6,114 nucleotides of DNA from Lachnospiraceae bacterium (GTDB lineage Bacteria; Bacillota; Clostridia; Lachnospirales; Lachnospiraceae). Both the position numbers and the translations under genes were made by a program. The stretch spans positions 1 through 6,114 of the forward strand of contig JAILIO010000107.1 in NCBI GenBank assembly GCA_024695225.1. Direction: 5' to 3'. Positions within the stretch are counted from its first letter, which is position 1. Each line of letters begins with the position of its first letter. Shown here in pieces: positions 1 through 6,028 of this stretch. The notes under the pieces are model-generated. The model was given only the letters and a program-made list of their open reading frames with translations. It had not been told where the DNA came from and made no database searches.

Positions 1-287
1 CCTCTTGTCTGATGAAAGTGTTTGGCAGTGAGAACGTATACCGGATCGGAGGAGATGAATTCGCAATTTATTCCTTCGATGAAAGCAGGGAGGCATTTGA
101 AGGCAAGATAACTGCATTCAGGGATATGGTGAGGGGAAAGGGTCACTATGTGTCCGTAGGGTTTACCTATGCGGATAATGGGGATCCCGACTATAATTCC
201 CGGAGGATCGAAGCCGACAACAGAATGTATGATGACAAGAGAGAGTTTTACCGTGACAAAAGGGACAGAAGAAAGCAGGAAGGGTGA
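1..287 (+). CDS. Diguanylate cyclase (GGDEF domain), C-terminal part only
   Basis: This is the 3' end of a gene that begins before the window; the frame is open back to base 3. The ATG at 12 is internal, because a GGDEF domain needs roughly 80 more residues before its signature motif. The motif GGDEF is intact at bases 48-62, preceded by the usual V-Y-R-I. Further on are a V-S-V-G-F strand and the closing A-D-x-x-M-Y-x-x-K helix (seen as EADNRMYDDKREFYRD), so the domain ends normally about 12 residues before the stop. Enzymes of this family condense two GTP into cyclic di-GMP in the cytoplasm. The inhibitory I-site (RxxD, five residues before GGDEF) reads F-G-S-E here, so the canonical feedback site is missing. 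Any N-terminal sensor lies outside the window. The stop codon overlaps a GTG that opens a possible 26-codon frame. Confidence 0.93.
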   Translation, partial: SCLMKVFGSENVYRIGGDEFAIYSFDESREAFEGKITAFRDMVRGKGHYVSVGFTYADNGDPDYNSRRIEADNRMYDDKREFYRDKRDRRKQEG

Positions 288-364
288 GTAAACGTCGAAA
301 AAGGATGAACATTGAACTTCAATGCTGTGCATTGGTCATAAAGAATGAAAATGGATACCATTGA
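284..364 (+). CDS. Possible 26-residue coupling or leader peptide
   Basis: A short frame opens with GTG at 284, overlapping the TGA of the GGDEF gene as GTGA. It runs without a stop to TGA at 362-364, inside the start of the methyltransferase gene. The predicted peptide begins M-S-K-R-R-K-R and then carries a short hydrophobic stretch, A-L-V-I. An AGGA at 277-280 could serve as a ribosome binding site, but the spacing of 3 nt is short. I recognise no family. Support comes from position: the frame bridges two genes, and the second gene lacks a convincing ribosome binding site of its own. A frame this short can arise by chance, so this is a weak call. Confidence 0.18.
   Translation: MSKRRKRMNIELQCCALVIKNENGYH
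310..333. repeat. Two overlapping short inverted repeats before the methyltransferase gene
   Basis: Bases 310-324 form a perfect hyphenated palindrome, CATTGAA-C-TTCAATG. It overlaps a second one at 321-333, AATGC-TGT-GCATT. The one-base centre of the first is too tight for an RNA hairpin, so a DNA dyad for a protein dimer is the more natural reading. There is no direct evidence of function, and short AT-rich dyads occur by chance. Confidence 0.3.
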
Positions 365-941
365 TTATTACAATTCAAATGCCGACAGTTTTTTCAGTTC
401 CACTGTCGAAGCAGATATGACGGCGCAATACGACATGTTTGAAAACTATCTGCATACCGGCGCCTTGATACTGGACTGCGGATGCGGATCCGGGAGAGAC
501 AGCAGATATTTCCTCAGCCGGGGCTACCATGTGACAGCTATGGATGGATCGGAGGAAATGTGCAGGAAGGCTGCAGAGTACACAGGCCTGAAAGTAAAAA
601 ATATCCTCTTTCAGGACATGGATTTTGAAAATGAGTTCGACGGAGTTTGGGCCTGCGCCTCTTTGCTCCATGTCCGGCGGGATCAAATGAGGGCTGTCCT
701 TTGTAAAATATGCAGGGCTCTCCGTGACAGAGGGGTTCTGTATGCTTCCTTCAAATACGGCTGTTACGACGGAGACAGGAACGGAAGATCCTACACTGAT
801 ATGACGGAAGAGGGCTTTGATGAGATACTGTCCGGAATACCCGGATTTTCTGTCAGGGAGAGATCGATCACTTCGGATGTGAGACCCGGCAGGGATGAAA
901 AGTGGCTGAATGTGATAGTGGAAAAACATGTAAACAGTTGA
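345..941 (+). CDS. Class I SAM-dependent methyltransferase, substrate unknown
   Basis: A 198-residue cytoplasmic protein with the Rossmann-like class I methyltransferase core. Motif I, which binds S-adenosylmethionine, is LILDCGCGSG at residues 41-50. An acidic residue ends the second strand (Asp67, in VTAMDGS). The FQDMDF segment (89-94) fits the loop after strand 3, and FDGVWACASLLHV (98-110) is the strand-4 motif with its following Leu-His. The protein is short, with an N-terminal Y-Y-N-x-x-A-D-x-F helix common in small stand-alone methyltransferases of the UbiE/TehB-like kind. Nothing identifies the acceptor. An in-frame TAA at 339-341 limits the start to ATG 345 or ATG 351; neither has a good ribosome binding site, so translation may be coupled to upstream reading. 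It sits 57 nt after the GGDEF gene and 76 nt before the kinase on the same strand, so co-transcription is possible, but a functional link to the signalling genes is not shown. Confidence 0.9.
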   Translation: MKMDTIDYYNSNADSFFSSTVEADMTAQYDMFENYLHTGALILDCGCGSGRDSRYFLSRGYHVTAMDGSEEMCRKAAEYTGLKVKNILFQDMDFENEFDGVWACASLLHVRRDQMRAVLCKICRALRDRGVLYASFKYGCYDGDRNGRSYTDMTEEGFDEILSGIPGFSVRERSITSDVRPGRDEKWLNVIVEKHVNS

Positions 942-954
942 TCATAAAATGGAT

Positions 955-984
955 CCGCAGACACCTGAGTCTATGCGTCTGCGG
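955..984 (+). other. Intergenic hairpin upstream of the kinase start
   Basis: CCGCAGAC (955-962) and GTCTGCGG (977-984) are perfect complements separated by 14 nt, giving an 8-bp GC-rich stem. No T-run follows, so it is not a standard rho-independent terminator. It is followed by a small palindrome, CCGATCGG, at 990-997, and lies 23 nt before the ribosome binding site of the kinase. It could act as an mRNA stabiliser, a processing boundary or a weak attenuator in the leader. Confidence 0.5.
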
Positions 985-1007
985 TATAGCCGATCGGTTG
1001 CATTTAC

Positions 1008-1011
1008 GGAG
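1008..1011 (+). promoter_or_regulatory. Ribosome binding site that sets the kinase start
   Basis: GGAG at 1008-1011 is 6 nt before the ATG at 1018. The alternative in-frame ATG at 949 has only A/T-rich sequence before it, and starting there would place the 955-984 hairpin inside the coding region. Confidence 0.75.
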
Positions 1012-1017
1012 ATCATA

Positions 1018-3939
1018 ATGAAAACGGACAACATTACTTCAGAATTGCCGGGAAAGGCAGACAAAACCAATTTAAAACAGGATAAAACATCAGGCAGATG
1101 GCGTTTTTACCGGTGGCTTCTCATAGCCATCCCCTTATTCTTCACTTTCATTGCCTTTGGGACATCGAAAATAATCTCAAGCAGGCTCCGCACTTCCAAC
1201 TCTGAACATTACCAGCTTTTGGCAAACGATACCGCCGAGACCATCAACACCTGGCTCTCAGCCAAAAAAGAGATCGTGCTGAACCAGAGGGCATCGCTGG
1301 AGATCATAAACGATTACAGCAGGGAATATCTCACTTCTTTTCTTGAGCATACGATCAATGAAAGAGATGATTCCAATGAGATATGCGACCTGTATTTTGT
1401 GGACAAGGACGGAGTTCTGTCCACGGCAAACGGTTATTATACTGATTATGATCTGCGCACCAGAGAGTATTATCTGGCCTGCACAGACACAAGGGATGTG
1501 TATTATACTTCACCTTACAGGGATATATCCACAGGAAGCTATATCATGACCCTGTCTGCAGGCTGCAATGACAATGAGGGCAATCTTGCGGGAGTCCTGG
1601 CAATTGATATCTATATCGATGCTTTTCTTTTCCCTGTGAATTTCACACAGGTTCCCAAAAACAGTTACATATACCTGGTGGACAGCAATTATGGCCTGGC
1701 TTCCCATCCCAATGAAGCATTCGGATATGTGGATGAACTTCCCAGACTGATATCGGATCTGCCCGGGGACATTTATTCCGAGGTGGAAGATAAATTAAAG
1801 AAAAAAGAATATGACATGATCACCATAAAGGATTATGACGGGATAGTGAGGGACATGTTCATCAGCGATATCTCGTCCTGCAACTGGTGCGTGGTGGCGG
1901 CGATCTCCGACGATGAATTCAAAAGTAACGAGAGGCTGATGATCGCATATATCATAGCTGCGCTTTTCATAAGTCTTGCGATCGGAATACTGTGGACATT
2001 GTTTGGCGCAAAGCGGATGATGGATCAGTTAAATGAAGCTACGGCTGCGGCGGAATCTGCAAATGAATCCAAAAGCCTTTTCCTGGCCAGCATGTCCCAT
2101 GAGATCAGGACACCCATAAATGCAATACTCGGAATGAATGAAATGATCATGCGGTCAGCAAGACAGGCCGAAGAGAGGGAGGAGTCCTGGGACTACGAAG
2201 ACAGGGAAATATGGGATGAGATAACCGTGTCCTCGGGAAACATCAAGAGCGCCGGACACAGTCTGCTGGCCATCATCAATGATATCCTTGATTTTTCAAA
2301 GATCGAAGCCGGGAAAATGGAGATCGTGGAAGGGGAATATCATCTGAGCTCAGTCCTGAATGATGTCAGGAATACGATATATTTCAAGGCTAAAGAAAAG
2401 GGGCTTAAATTAATCGTGGATGTGGATGCGATCATCCCGGACCTGCTGTACGGGGACGAGCAGAGACTGAGACAGGTGATGGTCAATCTGCTGGGAAATG
2501 CCGTCAAGTACACAAATGAAGGCAATGTGCGTTTGTCAGTGGAAGCCGGAGCGACTCAGAAAAGACCGGAAGGCTTGTATATAACCCTTTTGATCAAAGT
2601 CAGGGATACGGGTATAGGTATACGGAAAGAAGATATCGACAAACTGTTTAACAAATTTGAGAGAGTGGATATGCAAAAGAACAGTTCGGTGGAAGGAACA
2701 GGACTTGGGCTTCCCATAACCCAAAGCCTCCTGAGCCTTATGGGCGGTGATATAAGCGTGGACAGCGAATATGGAAAGGGCTCCCTCTTCACTGCCCGTC
2801 TACTTCAGAGGGTGATCTCCTCTGAACCCATCGGAAACTTCAATGAAAGATATAGGGAGAGCCTAAGGGAGGGAAATAAATACGAGGAAATGTTCCGGGC
2901 GCCTTCAGCCTGCATCCTGGTTGTCGATGACACTGAGATGAATCTGGCAGTGATAAAAGGACTGCTCAGGAAAACAGAGATCATGATCGACACCGCCCCC
3001 GGGGGCAGGGAATCTACGGTGATGGCGGAGAAGAAAAAGTACGATCTCATATTGATGGATCAGAGGATGCCCGATATGAACGGGACCGAAGCCATGAAAA
3101 GCATCCGCAGTTCCCAAAGCAGCGTAAATAAGGACACCAACTTTATATGTCTGACAGCTGATGCAGTGAACGGAGCCCGGGAAAGATACCTGGCTGAAGG
3201 GTTTATCGATTATCTTACAAAACCCGTGGATGGAGTTTCGCTTGAAAAGATGCTCCTCAAATATCTGCCCGGAGATAAGATACAGAAGAGAGACGATGCA
3301 GACTCCCGGGATGGGAGAGAGATGGGGACTGGCAAAGGTATGACAGCATATCCTGATGTGGCAGCAAGGGCGGGAGCGCAGACAAGGGACAGCCGGAAAG
3401 CAGGCCCTCAGAAGTATTCCGAAACGGATGCGGCAGGAAAAGCGGGATTGCAGACAAAAGACAGCCGGAAAGCAGGCTCTCAGAAATATTCCGAAACGGA
3501 TGCCGCAGAAAAAGGATCAACAGATGTAACAGCACCGGTTCCTTCTGCTCGGGGAGAGGAGTCCCTGCAAGATCTGCTTGCAGAATATGGGATCGATCAT
3601 GATGAAGGTATGAAGAACTGCATGAACGATCCGGAGTTTTACAGAGAGATACTGTCCCTCCTTGCCGCAGGTTATGAAGAAAACTCAGAAAAATTAGAAC
3701 GGTTTTACAGGGGATCAGAACTGCCGTCCTACGCAGTGATAGTCCATTCCATAAAAAGTTCCGCCCGCACTATAGGCGCCATCCGGCTTTCCGAGCTTGC
3801 GCTTTCCCAGGAAAAGGATGCAAATTCCGGGGATATGGAAAAGGTCAGCAAAGGGCATGCCGTCATGGCAGATGAGTACAGAAAAACGGTTGAAGCGATC
3901 AGGTCTGCTGCCGGAAAGGGTCTGCTTGAGGAAGGATGA
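1018..3939 (+). CDS. Membrane hybrid histidine kinase: dCache-HisKA-HATPase-REC-Hpt
   Basis: A 973-residue sensor kinase, numbered from ATG 1018. Transmembrane segments at about 33-50 and 307-329 bracket an extracytoplasmic double-Cache sensor. Residues Tyr144, Arg149, Tyr151, Tyr152, Tyr167, Asp169 and Asp197 follow the spacing of the amino-acid-binding dCache motif. A short linker, with no recognisable HAMP domain, leads to the HisKA dimerisation helices with the phospho-accepting His361 (SMSHEIRTP). The HATPase_c domain has its N box at Asn494, G1 DTGIGI (530-535) and G2 GTGLGL (560-565). The receiver has Asp637/Asp638, phospho-acceptor Asp681 (LMDQRMPDMNG), Thr713 and Lys735. A linker with a 24-residue tandem repeat leads to a C-terminal Hpt domain (about 848-965) with His910 in HSIKSSARTIGA. 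All catalytic residues are present, so an intact His-Asp-His relay is expected. There is no output domain; the phosphoryl group must pass to another receiver, most simply the one in the next gene. The helical hairpin carrying His361 has an extra 17 or so acidic residues. Confidence 0.95.
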   Translation: MKTDNITSELPGKADKTNLKQDKTSGRWRFYRWLLIAIPLFFTFIAFGTSKIISSRLRTSNSEHYQLLANDTAETINTWLSAKKEIVLNQRASLEIINDYSREYLTSFLEHTINERDDSNEICDLYFVDKDGVLSTANGYYTDYDLRTREYYLACTDTRDVYYTSPYRDISTGSYIMTLSAGCNDNEGNLAGVLAIDIYIDAFLFPVNFTQVPKNSYIYLVDSNYGLASHPNEAFGYVDELPRLISDLPGDIYSEVEDKLKKKEYDMITIKDYDGIVRDMFISDISSCNWCVVAAISDDEFKSNERLMIAYIIAALFISLAIGILWTLFGAKRMMDQLNEATAAAESANESKSLFLASMSHEIRTPINAILGMNEMIMRSARQAEEREESWDYEDREIWDEITVSSGNIKSAGHSLLAIINDILDFSKIEAGKMEIVEGEYHLSSVLNDVRNTIYFKAKEKGLKLIVDVDAIIPDLLYGDEQRLRQVMVNLLGNAVKYTNEGNVRLSVEAGATQKRPEGLYITLLIKVRDTGIGIRKEDIDKLFNKFERVDMQKNSSVEGTGLGLPITQSLLSLMGGDISVDSEYGKGSLFTARLLQRVISSEPIGNFNERYRESLREGNKYEEMFRAPSACILVVDDTEMNLAVIKGLLRKTEIMIDTAPGGRESTVMAEKKKYDLILMDQRMPDMNGTEAMKSIRSSQSSVNKDTNFICLTADAVNGARERYLAEGFIDYLTKPVDGVSLEKMLLKYLPGDKIQKRDDADSRDGREMGTGKGMTAYPDVAARAGAQTRDSRKAGPQKYSETDAAGKAGLQTKDSRKAGSQKYSETDAAEKGSTDVTAPVPSARGEESLQDLLAEYGIDHDEGMKNCMNDPEFYREILSLLAAGYEENSEKLERFYRGSELPSYAVIVHSIKSSARTIGAIRLSELALSQEKDANSGDMEKVSKGHAVMADEYRKTVEAIRSAAGKGLLEEG
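3370..3513 (+). repeat. 72-bp in-frame tandem duplication in the REC-Hpt linker
   Basis: Two adjacent 72-bp units (3370-3441 and 3442-3513) match at 64 of 72 bases and encode 24-residue units (785-808 and 809-832) identical at 20 positions. The shared core is D-S-R-K-A-G-x-Q-K-Y-S-E-T-D-A-A. The units lie in the flexible, polar linker between the receiver and the Hpt domain and lengthen it without breaking the frame. Five of the eight base differences occur within four codons that change the residue, so the duplication is recent but not brand new. Confidence 0.93.
3932..3936 (+). promoter_or_regulatory. Ribosome binding site of the HD-GYP gene inside the kinase end
   Basis: AAGGA at 3932-3936, within a purine run from 3928, lies directly before the kinase stop codon (3937-3939) and 10 nt before the ATG at 3947. 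This selects 3947 over in-frame upstream ATGs such as 3797, and implies that the two genes are translated from one mRNA, probably coupled. Confidence 0.8.
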
Positions 3940-3946
3940 TAGAAAG

Positions 3947-5875
3947 ATGAAAGATTCATTTACTAAACAGTTTATCGCATCTATTGCGTTGATCTTCATA
4001 TTGCTGTCGCTTATGCTGGGGGTGATATTAGGCGCCTTTTACAAAACAGCTTCCAACGATGTGAGAAATCTTGGGGTGAGCAACCTTAAAAGCCAGGCGG
4101 CCCAGGTTGACAACTACCTGGATAAGGGCGGCAACGTCCTCTGGTTTGCCGCAGACAGTGTCGAATATCTCCTGTCCATAGATGCCGATCATGGGGAAAT
4201 AGAAGAGTATCTGACCAAAGAGACCGGGAGAATGACCCAGCAGTTTGATGATAATTTTACAGGCATATACGGATTTGTTGACGGACAGTATATGGACGGT
4301 TCCGGGTGGATTCCTCCGGATGGATACAACCCCGTAAAGCGTGACTGGTATAATGATGCACGCGAAGCCCGGGGTGAGATGGTGCTGTCTGCTCCCTATG
4401 TGGATGCCCAGACAAAAGAAATAATAGTGTCCTTCAGCCAGATGCTTTCCGATGGGACCAGCGTTCTCGCCCTGGATATCATAATGAATGAAGTCCAGAA
4501 TATAACTGAACATATGACTATGGGCGGCATGGGCTACGGATTTATCATCGATGAAGACGGTCTGGTGATCGCTCACAGCGACAAGAGCAGGATCGGGATG
4601 AATCTCTTCATGTCTGCGGAATGGGAGAAACTCCTGCGCACCATATTCAGCGAAAATAAAAGCGAATATGAGGAGGTGATCAATGGCGAACACTGCACTG
4701 TCTTCACGGAACCTGTCACAGGAAACTGGCATATGATAATAGTGGCAAACGATTCCCTTTTATTCCGCAGGATAAGGCACCAGATAATGTACGGCGTGAT
4801 ACTGGCAGCCCTTATTTATCTGATAATCGTCATATTCTGCGCATTCTCCGTCAGCAAGATCAGGAAGGCCGAGACCAGCAGAGAGGATAGCATGGAGAGG
4901 CTGAGGCAGTTGAACAGGAATTCCATCCGTGCTCTTGCGTATACCATTGACGCAAAAGACAGATATACCAGCGGACATTCCCAGAGGGTGGCTGACTATG
5001 CAGTCAAGATCGCAGAGCGGATGGGAAAATCGGAGAAGGAACTGGACTCCATCTACAATGCGGGTCTGCTCCACGATATAGGAAAGATCCGTGTGCCTGA
5101 GGAGGTCATCAATAAGGCCGGAAAACTGACGGATGAGGAGTTTGATTACATACGTATCCATCCCGGCAGCGGATACCATATACTCCACGATATCGAGACA
5201 GATGATAATATTGTTTATGGCGCAAAATATCACCACGAAAGATACGATGGAAAAGGCTATCCAAACGGACTCAGAGGAACGGATATCCCGGAGACAGCCA
5301 GGATAATCGCTATTGCGGATGCGTATGATGCAATGGCCAGTGACAGAAGTTACAGGAAGGCTCTGCCTCAGGAAGTGATAAGGGATGAGATACGAAAGGG
5401 GAAGGGAACACAGTTTGACCCCGATATGGCAGATGTCATGCTCAAGATAATAGATGAAGACTACCGGTATGAGCTCAGGCAGAAAAAAGAAGCCCCGCAG
5501 AATCTGCTGGTGGTGGATGACGATCCCATAACACTTAAGATCGTGGGAAGGATCCTGTCAGACATGGACAATATCATAGCTTTTTCAGCCAGATCCAAGG
5601 ACGAGGCCCTCTCTGTTGTGAAGGAAAGAAATATAGATCTCATACTTTTGGATCTCAATTTTCCCGATACGGATGGGTTCACTATTCTGGAGGAGATCAG
5701 AAAGATCAGGGACATACCTGCCATACTCCTCACCGGTGACAGAAGTACGGAGATCCTGAAAAAGATCAGAGAATACAGAATGGAAGACTACCTGACAAAA
5801 CCTTTGAACTCCGCCATAACAAGGGAAACAGTGTACGATGTCCTGCATGGTTTTAACAGATCCTGGGACCGGTAA
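3947..5875 (+). CDS. Membrane HD-GYP phosphodiesterase with dCache sensor and C-terminal receiver
   Basis: A 642-residue protein. A first membrane helix (9-31) is followed by an extracytoplasmic dCache domain with the amino-acid-type motif (Tyr127, Arg132, Trp134, Tyr135, Tyr151, Asp153, Asp177). A second membrane helix (about 281-302) leads through a short charged helix, without HAMP, to an HD-GYP domain. Its metal ligands and signature are intact: His344 (GHSQRV), His376-Asp377 (LLHDIGK), His405 (HPGSGY), His429-His430-Glu431, Gly437-Tyr438-Pro439, and Asp458 (ADAYDAM). Such domains hydrolyse cyclic di-GMP to pGpG or GMP. The C-terminal receiver has Asp524/Asp525, phospho-acceptor Asp569 (LLDLNFPDTDG), Thr596 and Lys618, all intact. 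Response regulators of the RpfG type carry the receiver before the HD-GYP; here it comes after, in a protein that is also a membrane sensor. The gene starts 7 nt after the hybrid kinase, whose terminal Hpt domain is the natural phosphodonor. The kinase link is inferred, not shown. Confidence 0.95.
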   Translation: MKDSFTKQFIASIALIFILLSLMLGVILGAFYKTASNDVRNLGVSNLKSQAAQVDNYLDKGGNVLWFAADSVEYLLSIDADHGEIEEYLTKETGRMTQQFDDNFTGIYGFVDGQYMDGSGWIPPDGYNPVKRDWYNDAREARGEMVLSAPYVDAQTKEIIVSFSQMLSDGTSVLALDIIMNEVQNITEHMTMGGMGYGFIIDEDGLVIAHSDKSRIGMNLFMSAEWEKLLRTIFSENKSEYEEVINGEHCTVFTEPVTGNWHMIIVANDSLLFRRIRHQIMYGVILAALIYLIIVIFCAFSVSKIRKAETSREDSMERLRQLNRNSIRALAYTIDAKDRYTSGHSQRVADYAVKIAERMGKSEKELDSIYNAGLLHDIGKIRVPEEVINKAGKLTDEEFDYIRIHPGSGYHILHDIETDDNIVYGAKYHHERYDGKGYPNGLRGTDIPETARIIAIADAYDAMASDRSYRKALPQEVIRDEIRKGKGTQFDPDMADVMLKIIDEDYRYELRQKKEAPQNLLVVDDDPITLKIVGRILSDMDNIIAFSARSKDEALSVVKERNIDLILLDLNFPDTDGFTILEEIRKIRDIPAILLTGDRSTEILKKIREYRMEDYLTKPLNSAITRETVYDVLHGFNRSWDR

Positions 5876-5881
5876 CATATC

Positions 5882-5972
5882 CCTGACCGGAAAATGAAAC
5901 CCTTAGCAGAAAAAATCCTGACCGGAAAATAAAATCCTGACCGGAAAATGAAACCCTGACCACATAATAAAT
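5882..5972. repeat. Degenerate 19-bp tandem repeat array
   Basis: Units of the form CCTGACCGGAAAATGAAAC begin at 5882, 5901, 5917, 5936 and 5955. The first and fourth are identical over all 19 bases, the third differs at two positions, the second is shortened to 16 bases and diverged, and the fifth keeps only CCTGACC plus an A/T-rich tail. A possible further degenerate unit (CCTGGGACCGG) covers the end of the HD-GYP gene at 5862-5872. The array fills the gap between two convergent genes. No known function; replication slippage explains it well. Confidence 0.85.
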
Positions 5973-5999
5973 CCCGGGACTGATAACAGATCCCGGGAT
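5960..5999 (-). terminator. Rho-independent terminator of the minus-strand gene, perhaps bidirectional
   Basis: ATCCCGGGA (5971-5979) pairs perfectly with TCCCGGGAT (5991-5999). Inside, CTG (5980-5982) can pair with CAG (5987-5989), leaving an ATAA loop and one bulged A. Read on the minus strand, the stem is followed by TTATTAT, a fair T-rich tail, and the stem begins about 30 nt after the stop at 6029. On the plus strand no T-run follows, so termination of the HD-GYP transcript here would be weaker. Confidence 0.72.
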
Positions 6000-6028
6000 C
6001 TTCAGAATGTTCTCAAACCTTCAACAGA

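Noticed and set aside
312..341. Possible promoter TTGAAC, 18-nt spacer, TCATAA before the methyltransferase
   Set aside because: The -10 match is poor, and transcription would start at or past the start codon; not enough to call.
949..1017. N-terminal extension of the kinase from ATG 949
   Set aside because: No ribosome binding site, it covers a hairpin, and GGAG with ideal spacing precedes ATG 1018.
1990..2070. HAMP domain after the second membrane helix of the kinase
   Set aside because: The segment between the membrane helix and HisKA is only about 20-25 residues, too short for HAMP. The HD-GYP protein likewise has only a short charged helix there.
3797..3946. HD-GYP protein starting at the upstream ATG 3797, overlapping the kinase by about 140 bases
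   Set aside because: The overlap would cover the Hpt domain in another frame, and the extra residues are Arg/Lys/Met-rich and unlike a sensor N-terminus. ATG 3947 has a ribosome binding site and leads straight into a membrane helix.
4028..4732. Long minus-strand open frame opposite the dCache region of the HD-GYP gene
   Set aside because: It is fully antisense to a clear domain, has low-complexity shadow composition and shows no recognisable motif. The same holds for the antisense frame at 375-929.
5882..5972. CRISPR-like array
   Set aside because: Units are 19 bp, directly adjacent with no unique spacers, and differ in length; this is a simple tandem repeat.
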